Shown in pieces: positions 8,904 through 15,747 of a stretch of 36,627 nt of DNA. Under the pieces are notes generated by a model, which did no database searches, was not told the DNA's origin, and saw nothing but the letters and a program-made list of their open reading frames with translations. The stretch covers positions 1 to 36,627 of the forward strand of contig VGQL01000009.1 in the NCBI GenBank assembly GCA_016882415.1, in the 5' to 3' direction. Source of the stretch: Cyanobacteria bacterium M_DeepCast_200m_mx_001 (GTDB taxonomy: Bacteria; Cyanobacteriota; Cyanobacteriia; PCC-6307; Cyanobiaceae). Both the position numbers and the translations under genes were made by a program. Position 1 is the first letter of the stretch. Every line of letters begins with the position of its first letter.

Positions 8904-10364
8904 TCAGGGCACCAGCGCCGCCGCCGGCCTCTGGGCCATCACCCGGGCCGCCTGCTCGTAGTGCCAGGCCACCTGCAGCAGCCGCTCCTCCTGCAGCACG
9001 CCGGTGATCAACTGCAGGCCGATGGGCAGGCCGGCGCCGTCGAAACCGCAGGGGAGGCTGATGGCCGGCAGGCCCGCCATGTTGGCGGGGATGGTGAGCA
9101 GGTCCGCCAGGTACATGGCCAGGGGGTCTTCGCTGTGGGCGCCGAAGCCGAAGGCGGTGGTGGGGGAGGTGGGGGTGAGCAGCACATCCACCGTGTCGAA
9201 GGCGCGGTCGAAGTCGCGGCGGATCAGGGTGCGCACCTGCTGGGCCTTGCGGTAGTAGGCATCCACATAGCCGGCGGAGAGGGCGTAGGTGCCGATCAGG
9301 ATGCGGCGCTTCACCTCATCGCCGAAGCCCTCGGCGCGGCTGCGGGCGGTCATCTCCGCCAGGCTGGCGGCATCGGCGGCGCGGTAGCCGTATTTGACGC
9401 CGTCGTAGCGGGCCAGGTTGGCGGAGGCCTCCGATGGGGCGATCACGTAATAGGTGGCGATGCCGTCGTTGAAGCGGGGGCAGCTCACATCCACCAGCTC
9501 GCAGCCCAGGGCCTGCAGCTGCTCGGCGGCGGCCATCACGGAGGCCTTCACCTGGGGATCAAGGCCCTCCGCCTCGAAGCACTCGCGCACCAGGCCCACC
9601 TTGAGGCCCTGCACCGGCTGCTGCAGGGCGGCGCGGTAATCGGGCACCGGCGCCTTGAGGCAGGTGGAGTCGCGGGGGTCCTCACCGGCGATCACCTGCA
9701 GCAGTTCGGCGGCGTCGGCCACGTTGGTGGTGAAGGGGCCCACCTGGTCGAGGGAGCTGGCGAAGGCCACCAGGCCGTAACGGCTGACGCGGCCATAGGT
9801 GGGCTTGAGGCCCACCACCCCACAGAAGGCGGCGGGCTGGCGGATCGAGCCGCCGGTGTCGGAGCCGAGGGAGGCCACGCACTCGCCGGCGGCCACGGCG
9901 GCGGCGCTGCCGCCGGAGCTGCCGCCGGGCACCTTGTCGGGGTTCCAGGGGTTGCGGCTGGGGCCGAAGGCGGAGGTCTCGGTGGAGCTGCCCATGGCGA
10001 ACTCATCGAGGTTGGTTTTGCCCAGCAGCACCGCCCCAGCGCCCCACAGCCGCTCGGTGACGGTGGATTCGTAGGGGGGCACGAAGTGCTCCAGCATGCG
10101 GCTGGAGCAGGTGGTGCGGATGCCCTTGGTGCAGAGGTTGTCCTTGATGGCCAGGGGCACACCGGCCAGGGGCGGCAGCGGTTCACCGGCGGCCCGCAGG
10201 GCATCGATGCGGTCGGCGTCGGCCCGGGCCCGCTCGGCGGTCACCTCCAGGTAAGCGTGCACGCTGGGCTCCACCGCCTCGATGCGGCTGAGGTGCTGGT
10301 CGGCCAGCTCCCGGGCGGACACCTCACCGCGGCTGAGTTGCTCGCGCCACGCGGCGATGCCCAT
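8904..10364 (-). CDS. gatA: Glutamyl-tRNA(Gln) amidotransferase subunit A
   Basis: GatA hydrolyses glutamine and supplies ammonia to GatB, which converts mischarged Glu-tRNA(Gln) to Gln-tRNA(Gln); cyanobacteria rely on this route. The protein has 486 residues from ATG 10364. The amidase-signature triad is intact: Lys74 in AIKDN, the cis-serine Ser149 in PGGSSGGS, and the nucleophile Ser173 in [11 protein letters not shown]. Spacing equals that of characterised GatA proteins. The C-terminal conserved [14 protein letters not shown] is also present. Other amidases share this fold, but the full-length similarity pattern and the IKDNLCTKG start of the domain favour GatA. It lies between the DUF1816 gene and dnaE on the same strand. 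Confidence 0.95.
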   Translation of the reverse strand: MGIAAWREQLSRGEVSARELADQHLSRIEAVEPSVHAYLEVTAERARADADRIDALRAAGEPLPPLAGVPLAIKDNLCTKGIRTTCSSRMLEHFVPPYESTVTERLWGAGAVLLGKTNLDEFAMGSSTETSAFGPSRNPWNPDKVPGGSSGGSAAAVAAGECVASLGSDTGGSIRQPAAFCGVVGLKPTYGRVSRYGLVAFASSLDQVGPFTTNVADAAELLQVIAGEDPRDSTCLKAPVPDYRAALQQPVQGLKVGLVRECFEAEGLDPQVKASVMAAAEQLQALGCELVDVSCPRFNDGIATYYVIAPSEASANLARYDGVKYGYRAADAASLAEMTARSRAEGFGDEVKRRILIGTYALSAGYVDAYYRKAQQVRTLIRRDFDRAFDTVDVLLTPTSPTTAFGFGAHSEDPLAMYLADLLTIPANMAGLPAISLPCGFDGAGLPIGLQLITGVLQEERLLQVAWHYEQAARVMAQRPAAALVP

Positions 10365-10390
10365 CGGAACCCTGCTCTGTTGCTGGGGCG

Positions 10391-10396
10391 ACGCTA
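10391..10396 (-). promoter_or_regulatory. Candidate -10 element for gatA
   Basis: On the minus strand TAGCGT lies 26 bases before the gatA ATG, in the 61-base gap after the DUF1816 gene. It fits TANNNT and would give a leader of about 20 bases. No -35 box is evident. Confidence 0.35.
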
Positions 10397-10425
10397 TCAG
10401 TCAGCGTCTGGGCTGAGGCCGCTGC

Positions 10426-10671
10426 TCAGGCCTCGGCGCTGATGGTGAGCGGTTCGCTGCGGCGGGTGCGCAGCAGGGTGTGGTTCACCTCGGCGGCCCC
10501 TTCGCTGCGCAGGTCGGCGAGGAAGGGGGGCAGGGCCGCCTCGAGGCTGGAGCGCCGCACATAGGGGCCAAACCAGTAGGTGACATCCGGCTGACGCGAT
10601 TCCACCCGGGCCCACCAGGCCAGACCGAGCCCGTTGGCGACGGTGCGCAGGGGCTGGAGCACGGTGGTCAT
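10426..10671 (-). CDS. DUF1816 domain protein
   Basis: An 81-residue protein starting at ATG 10671. It matches the short cyanobacterial DUF1816 family: an N-terminal WWARVES segment, then VTYWFGPY, a helix with EAALPPFLADLRSEGA, and the ending RRSEPLTI. The family is widespread in cyanobacteria. Its function is not established; some relatives sit near phycobilisome or photosynthesis genes, which is weak guidance. It is soluble, has no signal peptide and no cysteines. It lies 61 bases downstream of rlmB and 61 bases upstream of gatA on the same strand, so it may be part of the translation-related run. Confidence 0.8.
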   Translation of the reverse strand: MTTVLQPLRTVANGLGLAWWARVESRQPDVTYWFGPYVRRSSLEAALPPFLADLRSEGAAEVNHTLLRTRRSEPLTISAEA

Positions 10672-10732
10672 CGGCCCTGGGGCGCAGTGAAGTCTGTGGC
10701 CATTGTGGCTGGAGGGCTCGCGAACGCAGCCG

Positions 10733-12241
10733 TCAGAGCTGGATGTCGGTGGAGAAGCCGGAGCCGTAGCTGGGCTCGAGGCCCAGCACCAGGGCCGGGG
10801 TGGGGTCAGGGGCCGCCGCTTCGGCCAGCTGGGGCTCGGCCTCCGGCAGGGGCTCGAACTGGGGTTCGGGGGCGGGCTCAGGCATCACCTCGGCGGGCAG
10901 CTCCGCCGCCGGTTCGGGGTCCGGGATGGGGGTGGGGAGCACCGCCGGGGGGGCCGGCATGGCGGGGCGCACGATGCGGGGGGCCGGGGCGTTGCCGGAG
11001 AGCTGCTTCATCCAGCCGCGGCGGGCCACCTCGTAAAGCACCATCGCCGTGGCCACGGAGGCGTTGAGGCTGGGGGTGCTGCCCCGCAGGGGAATGCGCA
11101 CCAGCTGGTCGCAGTGCTTGCGGGTGAGCATCGAGAGGCCGGCCCCCTCGGAGCCGGTGACGATCACCAGCGGGCCCTCCAGGTCGGCCTCCGACAGCGA
11201 CACGCTGCCCTCGCCCGCCAGGCCGATGACGCGATAGCCCTCCTGCTTGAGCTGATCCAGGGAGCGGTTGAGGTTCACCACCCGGGCCACGGGCAGGTGC
11301 TCCAGGGCGCCGGCGGCCACCTTGGCCACCGAACCGGTGAGGCCGGCGCTGCGGCGCTGGGGCAGCACCAGGCCATGGGCACCGAGGGCTTCGGCGCTGC
11401 GCACGATCGCCCCGAGGTTGTGGGGGTCGGTGATGCCGTCAAGGGCCATCAGCAGGGGCGGTTCCCCCAGGTCGCGGCAGCCCTCGATCAGGCTGTCGAG
11501 GTCGAGGGTGTCGGCGGCGGCCACCTGCAGCACGATGCCCTGGTGCACGGCACCGCCGGTGAGCTGACCCAGCCGCGCCCAGGTGACCTCCTCCACCAGC
11601 ACGCCGCCGGCCTTGGCCTCCCGCAGCAGCTGCAGGAAACGGGGCTGGAAGCGCATCTCGGGGGTGCACCAGATGCGGTGAATCGGGCGCTCACTCTCCA
11701 GGGCGGCCTGGGCGCTGTGCCGCCCCCAGATCAGGTCGTCCGCGGGGGCGGCGCCGAAGCGTTCCGATTCGCCGCTGGGGGCATCCACCGCCACCTGGGG
11801 GGCCCGGTCGGGGCGGCGGTCGTCGAAGGGGGGGCGGGGCTGGAAGGGGGTGCGGCCCTGGGGGCGACCCCCAGGGCGGCCCGGGCGGCGCTCCGGCCGA
11901 CGCTCGGGGCGGCTGCCGCCGAAGCGGGCGCCCTCGGGCCGGAAGCTGTCGCGGCGGGGGGCATCGGCCCGGGGGGCCTCGAAGCGACCCTCACCGCGGC
12001 GGGCGAAGGGTTTGCGGTCGCTGGGGCCGCTGCGCTCGGCGCGGTAGGGCCGTTCACCACGCTCGGGGCGGTCACCGCGGGCGGGGCGATCCCCCCCCTC
12101 CGGGCGCCACTCACCGCGGGGGGCAAAGGGGCGGCGGGGGCCACCGGCACGGGCCGGGCCGCGGCCGGGCCTGGAAAAACGACCCTCCCCGGCTCCGGAG
12201 CCCTGGCCCTGGTCCCTGCGGCGATCAAAACGGGGGCTCAT
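10733..12241 (-). CDS. rlmB: 23S rRNA 2'-O-methyltransferase, RlmB/TrmH (SpoU) family, with long disordered ends
   Basis: A SPOUT-class RNA methyltransferase, by homology methylating a ribose in 23S rRNA (G2251 in E. coli). From ATG 12241 it has 502 residues. The catalytic core spans about 170-415: a substrate-binding domain from IWGRHSAQAAL, motif 1 DPHNLGAIVRSAEALG (Asn276, Arg282), motif 2 GSEGAGL (364-370) and motif 3 SLNASVATA (392-400), all of the AdoMet-knot type. What is odd is its two ends. Residues 1-160 are Arg/Gly/Pro-rich and RGG-like, and residues about 418-490 are Pro/Glu/Ala-rich and acidic, ending in a non-repetitive GLEPSYGSGFSTDIQL. The gene follows Mini-RNase III by 19 bases; the pair is also adjacent in Bacillus, a recognised rRNA-maturation neighbourhood. 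Confidence 0.9.
   Translation of the reverse strand: MSPRFDRRRDQGQGSGAGEGRFSRPGRGPARAGGPRRPFAPRGEWRPEGGDRPARGDRPERGERPYRAERSGPSDRKPFARRGEGRFEAPRADAPRRDSFRPEGARFGGSRPERRPERRPGRPGGRPQGRTPFQPRPPFDDRRPDRAPQVAVDAPSGESERFGAAPADDLIWGRHSAQAALESERPIHRIWCTPEMRFQPRFLQLLREAKAGGVLVEEVTWARLGQLTGGAVHQGIVLQVAAADTLDLDSLIEGCRDLGEPPLLMALDGITDPHNLGAIVRSAEALGAHGLVLPQRRSAGLTGSVAKVAAGALEHLPVARVVNLNRSLDQLKQEGYRVIGLAGEGSVSLSEADLEGPLVIVTGSEGAGLSMLTRKHCDQLVRIPLRGSTPSLNASVATAMVLYEVARRGWMKQLSGNAPAPRIVRPAMPAPPAVLPTPIPDPEPAAELPAEVMPEPAPEPQFEPLPEAEPQLAEAAAPDPTPALVLGLEPSYGSGFSTDIQL
11855..11877. repeat. Perfect inverted repeat, 10-bp arms and 3-base loop, inside rlmB
   Basis: GCCCTGGGGG and CCCCCAGGGC flank CGA, within the part of rlmB that encodes the Arg/Gly/Pro-rich N-terminal tail. 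All ten pairs are Watson-Crick and nine are G-C. The rlmB mRNA could form this hairpin. It may simply reflect Gly/Pro/Arg codon composition. Confidence 0.7.
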
Positions 12242-12260
12242 GGACAGAGGGGCAAAGGAT

Positions 12261-12668
12261 CTATGGGTCGGCGTCTTCAAGGTGCGCCAGCAGCTGGCCA
12301 AGGCGGCGGGGGTTCTGCAGAAACAGCCAGCCCACCATTGTCTCAAATCCCGTCGCCTGGCCATAGGCGGCGGCGTCACCGCGGCGGGGTCCGCGGCCGG
12401 CACGGTTGCGACCGCGCCTCACCAGATCTAGCTCCGCATCGGTGAGCAGCCCACGGGCCTCCAGGCGCTGCAGGGCCGCGGCCTGGGCATCGGCACGCAC
12501 ATCGGCCACCACCGCCCGGTGCAGATCGGCGCTGCGGCCGGGTTGACGGCAGCGCCGCAGCCGTTGGTGGAGCTCCCACACCGCATCGCCGAGCCAGGCC
12601 AGCTGCAGCGGCCCCAGTTCCCCCTCCAGGGGGGTGGGCCCCAGGGCCTCCAGCCAGCCGGGGCTCAG
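12261..12668 (-). CDS. mrnC: Mini-ribonuclease III (MrnC-like), probable CTG start
   Basis: A dimeric RNase III-like nuclease lacking the dsRNA-binding domain, known in Bacillus for trimming 23S rRNA ends. The catalytic signature LAWLGDAVWELHQR is present, followed by RAVVADVRADAQAAAL, the basic RRGRNRAGRG and the conserved ATGFETMVGWLFL. The first ATG/GTG/TTG in this frame is a GTG at 12581, which falls after the catalytic Asp of GDAV and would destroy the enzyme. Upstream to the in-frame stop there is no ATG, GTG or TTG. CTG at 12668 has a GAGG five bases before it, overlapping the STAS stop, and would give 135 residues, the family's usual size. The start is an inference; the domain assignment is firm. 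Confidence 0.8.
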   Translation of the reverse strand: MSPGWLEALGPTPLEGELGPLQLAWLGDAVWELHQRLRRCRQPGRSADLHRAVVADVRADAQAAALQRLEARGLLTDAELDLVRRGRNRAGRGPRRGDAAAYGQATGFETMVGWLFLQNPRRLGQLLAHLEDADP

Positions 12669-12673
12669 CCCGG

Positions 12674-12677
12674 CCTC
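12674..12677 (-). promoter_or_regulatory. Shine-Dalgarno-like GAGG for the Mini-RNase III CTG start
   Basis: On the minus strand GAGG overlaps the TGA stop of the STAS gene and lies five bases before CTG 12668. Together these suggest translational coupling and support the unusual start. Confidence 0.45.
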
Positions 12678-13041
12678 AGGCGGCGATGGCTCCGAGGGCG
12701 GTGTCGAGGTCGGGCTGGAGATGGAGGAACTCCTCGAGTCGCACCAGTTTCACCGTCTGCACCACGCGGGCATTGCCCACCACCAGGAACTGGGTGCGCT
12801 GCTGGTTGCACTGCTTGGCGAACTGCACCAGCGACCCCAGGCCGGAGGAATCGATGAAGTCGATGCGGCTGAGGTCGAGCACCAGCGGCTGGGGGGTGCT
12901 GGTGAGGTGCCCGTTGATGAATTCGAGAAACTGCTTCTCGGAGTAGGCGTCGAGCTGGCCGGTGAAGCTGAACAGCAGACAGCCGTCCTGCTGCTCGAAG
13001 CCGCCGCGCAAGGACACGGTCAATCGCTGCAGATCCGTGAT
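12676..13041 (-). CDS. STAS-domain protein (anti-sigma-factor antagonist-like)
   Basis: A single STAS domain of the SpoIIAA/anti-anti-sigma type. The core is clear: FSFTGQLDAYSEKQFLEFI, then LVLDLSRIDFIDSSGLGSLV, whose DSSGL carries the usual phosphorylatable serine, and FLVVGNARVVQTVKLV. Such proteins switch partners by phosphorylation; no kinase or phosphatase gene is nearby. The start is unclear. ATG 13113 would add 24 residues rich in Cys and in codons rare here, with a -10-like box inside. I give the ATC at 13041, just after AGGAG (13044-13048), as the beginning of plausible coding sequence. CTG 13032 and TTG 13023 are alternatives. It lies between carA and Mini-RNase III. Confidence 0.8.
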   Translation of the reverse strand: MTDLQRLTVSLRGGFEQQDGCLLFSFTGQLDAYSEKQFLEFINGHLTSTPQPLVLDLSRIDFIDSSGLGSLVQFAKQCNQQRTQFLVVGNARVVQTVKLVRLEEFLHLQPDLDTALGAIAA

Positions 13042-13043
13042 GG

Positions 13044-13048
13044 CTCCT
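13044..13048 (-). promoter_or_regulatory. Shine-Dalgarno-like AGGAG upstream of the STAS gene
   Basis: On the minus strand AGGAG lies 2 bases before ATC 13041, 5 before an ACG and 11 before CTG 13032. It marks the translation-start region but does not settle the codon. It argues against a start at ATG 13113, which is 65 bases upstream. Confidence 0.4.
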
Positions 13049-13073
13049 GACCTCGGACGACACAGGCGACCGC

Positions 13074-13079
13074 AGTGTA
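13074..13079 (-). promoter_or_regulatory. Candidate -10 element for the STAS gene
   Basis: TACACT on the minus strand lies in an AT-richer patch between carA and the STAS domain. A transcript from here would begin near 13067, after ATG 13113 and about 26 bases before ATC 13041. That supports an internal start for the STAS gene. Confidence 0.4.
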
Positions 13080-13145
13080 GGGACAGTTTTGAGAACGGAC
13101 AGGCCCGCAACATTCCGTGCGGAAAGGGCCGCGAAGCCGCTGGCT

Positions 13146-14291
13146 TCAGCCGCGGCGCTGGGCCATCAGGGCGGCGAAGCGGCCGAAGTGGTGGTCGGCG
13201 TCGTGGGGGCCGGGGCTGGCCTCCGGGTGGTACTGAACCCCGAACACCGGCAGGCGGCGGTGGGCCAGGGCCGCCACGGTGCGGTCGTTGAGGTTGAGGT
13301 GGGTCACCTCCACCGCCGTGGCGTCGAGGGAATCGGCGTCGAGGGCGAAGCCGTGGTTCTGGCTCGTGATCTCGACGCTGCCGGGGCTGCCGCAGGGGTG
13401 GTTGAGGCCCCGGTGGCCGTAGCCAAGCTTGTAGGTGCGGCCCCCCAGGGCCAGCCCCAGAATCTGGTGCCCCAGGCAGATGCCGAACACCGGCAGATCG
13501 GGCTGCTGCAGGAGCCCCTGGGCCAGGGTGATGCCGCTGCCCACCGCCGCCGGGTCGCCGGGGCCATTGGAGAGGAACACCCCTTCCGGGCTGCGCTCGA
13601 GCACCTGCTCCAGGCTGGCGGAGGCGGGCAGCACGGTGACGCTGCAGCCATGGGCCGCCAGGCGCTCGAGGATGGCGCGCTTGATGCCGAAGTCGATGGC
13701 CACCACCCGGTAGGGGCGCTCGGGAGCCGGCTGGCGGCGCTGGTCAAAGCTGGCGGGGCAGCAGCGGTCCCACTGGTAGGGCTCGGCGGTGGTCACCTGC
13801 TCCGCCAGGTTGAGCCCCGCCATGGAGGGGGCGGAGCGCACCCGCTCCAGCAGCTGCTGGGGGCTGCTGCCATCGCTGCTGATGGCGCCATTGATGGCGC
13901 CCCCCTCCCGCAGGTGGCGCACCAGGGCGCGGGTGTCGAGGCCGCAGATGCCCACGACGTTGTGGTGCTGCAGCCACGCCTCCAGGCTGTCTTCGGCCCG
14001 CCAGCTGCTGGGGGTGGGCACCAGCTGGCGGGCGATCACGCCGCGCACATGGGGGGCATCGGCCTCCTGGTCGGCGCCGTTGACGCCGGTATTGCCCAGC
14101 TCCGGGTAGGTGAAGGTCACCAACTGCCCGGCGTAGCTGGGGTCGGTCATCACCTCCTGGTAACCGGTCATGCCGGTGTTGAACACCACTTCCCCCACGG
14201 CGGTGCCGCGGGCGCCGAAGGCGCTGCCCCGCAGCACCAGGCCATCGGCCAGCACCAGCAGGGCGGGGTGGGGGGCGTGTTCCGTGGTCAT
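13146..14291 (-). CDS. carA: Carbamoyl-phosphate synthase small subunit
   Basis: CarA is the glutamine amidotransferase subunit that feeds ammonia to CarB, giving carbamoyl phosphate for arginine and pyrimidine synthesis. It has 381 residues from ATG 14291. The N-terminal CPSase domain is recognisable ([39 protein letters not shown]). The class-I glutaminase has Cys272 in [16 protein letters not shown], the SNGPGDP motif ahead of it and the His/Glu pair in [13 protein letters not shown]. It starts 24 bases after the trpD stop on the same strand, so the two are probably co-transcribed. carB is not in the window, as is common in cyanobacteria. Confidence 0.97.
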   Translation of the reverse strand: MTTEHAPHPALLVLADGLVLRGSAFGARGTAVGEVVFNTGMTGYQEVMTDPSYAGQLVTFTYPELGNTGVNGADQEADAPHVRGVIARQLVPTPSSWRAEDSLEAWLQHHNVVGICGLDTRALVRHLREGGAINGAISSDGSSPQQLLERVRSAPSMAGLNLAEQVTTAEPYQWDRCCPASFDQRRQPAPERPYRVVAIDFGIKRAILERLAAHGCSVTVLPASASLEQVLERSPEGVFLSNGPGDPAAVGSGITLAQGLLQQPDLPVFGICLGHQILGLALGGRTYKLGYGHRGLNHPCGSPGSVEITSQNHGFALDADSLDATAVEVTHLNLNDRTVAALAHRRLPVFGVQYHPEASPGPHDADHHFGRFAALMAQRRG

Positions 14292-14315
14292 GGGCCCATC
14301 ATCCCCTGCAGCGGT

Positions 14316-15347
14316 TCAGGCCAGGGCGGTGCGCAGGGCCTCCAGCCGGGCCCAGGGGGCGCCGCTGGCCAGGGCCTCCAGGGCCATGGGCACCGCCGCC
14401 GCCACGCTGGGGGCAAGGCCGGCGGCCCATAGCACCAGGGCCGCATTGAGGGCCACCACGTCCCGCTGGGCCGGGGTGCCCTGGCCCCGCAGCACCGCCT
14501 CCAGGATGCGGCGGTTGTGCTCCAGCTCACCCCCCGCCAGCTGCTCGAGCCCCGCCGGGGTGAGCCCCAGGTCGGCGGGGAGCAGCTGATCGGCGCGCAC
14601 CTGGCCCGCCTCCACCAGCCGCAGGTGGTTGGGGCCGGAGAGGGAGGCCTCATCGAGGCCACCGTGGCCGTGCACCACCACGGCCCGCTGCACCCCCAGC
14701 CGGGCCAGGGCCTCGGCCATCGGATCCAGCAGCTCGGCCGCCCCCACCCCAAGCACCTGGAAATCGGGCCGCAGCGGATTCACCAGGGGGCCCAGCAGGT
14801 TGAACACGGTGCGCACCCCCAGGGCCTTGCGCAGGGGGGCCAGCCCCACCAGGGCCGGATGCCAGCCGGGGGCGAACAGGAAGGTGACCCCCGCCTGGGG
14901 GAGGGCATCGAGCACCCGCTGGGCCGGGGCCGCCAGGTTGAGGCCCGCCGCCTCGAGCACATCGGCGGAGCCCACCTTGCCGCTGGCGCTGCGGTTGCCG
15001 TGCTTGGCCACATGGGCACCGCAGGCGGCGGCCACGAAGGCCACGGCGGTGGAGATGTTGAAGGTGTTGGCGCCGTCGCCCCCCGTGCCGCAGGTGTCCA
15101 CCAGCGGCAGGGGCGGCCGCTCCCCCGGCAGGGGGCAGGCCTGGCGCAGCACCTGGGCCATGGCCGCCAGCTCCTCACCGGTCACCCCCTTGGCACGAAG
15201 GGCCGCCAGCAGGGCACCGGTCTGCACCGGCTGCAGCTGCTCCGCCAGCCAGGCCTCCATCAGGGCCGTGGCCTCGGGGGCCGCCAGGGGCTGGCCCCGC
15301 AGCAGCTGCTCCAGCAGGGCAGACCAGGAGAGGGAATCGGCGGCCAT
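14316..15347 (-). CDS. trpD: Anthranilate phosphoribosyltransferase
   Basis: TrpD transfers the phosphoribosyl group of PRPP to anthranilate in tryptophan synthesis. From ATG 15347 it has 343 residues; a TTG at 15362 would add five. The family motifs are present: [17 protein letters not shown] (PRPP/magnesium site), [21 protein letters not shown], and [11 protein letters not shown]. The conserved NLLGPLVNP follows. It stands alone, without other trp genes, in a run DUF3288-trpD-carA; cyanobacterial trp genes are usually scattered. No attenuator-like structure is visible in the short upstream gap of 35 bases. Confidence 0.97.
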   Translation of the reverse strand: MAADSLSWSALLEQLLRGQPLAAPEATALMEAWLAEQLQPVQTGALLAALRAKGVTGEELAAMAQVLRQACPLPGERPPLPLVDTCGTGGDGANTFNISTAVAFVAAACGAHVAKHGNRSASGKVGSADVLEAAGLNLAAPAQRVLDALPQAGVTFLFAPGWHPALVGLAPLRKALGVRTVFNLLGPLVNPLRPDFQVLGVGAAELLDPMAEALARLGVQRAVVVHGHGGLDEASLSGPNHLRLVEAGQVRADQLLPADLGLTPAGLEQLAGGELEHNRRILEAVLRGQGTPAQRDVVALNAALVLWAAGLAPSVAAAVPMALEALASGAPWARLEALRTALA

Positions 15348-15382
15348 CGGTGGGGTGCGCAACGGAAGGGGGCGGCGGGAAC

Positions 15383-15700
15383 TCAGGGGCTGTCCTGGTC
15401 GGCGGTGTCGAAGCCGGAGCCCACGGACTGCTCCTCAGCCCGCAGGCCGGGGCGGTAGCCGGCTTCCCAGATGCCGCGGCAGCGCTGGTTGAGCTGCTCG
15501 CGGCTGAGGCCCCACAGGCGCAGGGTCTTGTCGAGGTCGTCCTGGAGGTCCTGGGCACCGGGGAAGCCGGCGTAACGCATCAGCAGCCGCCCCAGGTTCA
15601 CCAGCTCCGCCTCGGCGGGGGTTTCGGTGGCCAACAGCTGATCCACCAGCTCCCGGTCGGTGGCATAGAGCGGATGGCTCTGGGGCTGCTGCTCGTCCAT
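15383..15700 (-). CDS. DUF3288 family protein
   Basis: A 105-residue soluble protein from ATG 15700 matching the cyanobacterial DUF3288 family: the start [17 protein letters not shown], then [24 protein letters not shown] and the helix [20 protein letters not shown]. No signal peptide, membrane segment or catalytic motif is visible, and the family function is unknown to me. It is the first gene of the long minus-strand run, 35 bases upstream of trpD. It is divergent from the ABC exporter, with 47 bases between starts, where a CCTAGG-centred promoter-like element lies. Confidence 0.82.
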   Translation of the reverse strand: MDEQQPQSHPLYATDRELVDQLLATETPAEAELVNLGRLLMRYAGFPGAQDLQDDLDKTLRLWGLSREQLNQRCRGIWEAGYRPGLRAEEQSVGSGFDTADQDSP

Positions 15701-15721
15701 GGGCCGTCGGGTTCGGCTCCC

Positions 15722-15727
15722 TAGGTT
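15722..15727 (+). promoter_or_regulatory. Candidate -10 element for the ABC exporter
   Basis: TAGGTT, part of CCTAGGTT, sits 20 bases before the ATG of the ABC exporter in the divergent gap with DUF3288. CCTAGG is palindromic, so a weaker element (TAGGGA) also reads toward DUF3288. Confidence 0.4.
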
Positions 15728-15747
15728 GGCAGCACTTGCTGAGCTCC

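Noticed and set aside
6826-8961. 711-residue plus-strand frame opposite dnaE
   Set aside because: Antisense artefact of high GC; no domain and the opposite strand is unambiguous dnaE.
8961-10442. 493-residue plus-strand frame opposite gatA
   Set aside because: Backwards reading of gatA; Gly/His-rich, no family.
12261-12581. Mini-RNase III starting at GTG 12581
   Set aside because: It would cut off the catalytic Asp and the preceding helix, so this cannot be the functional start.
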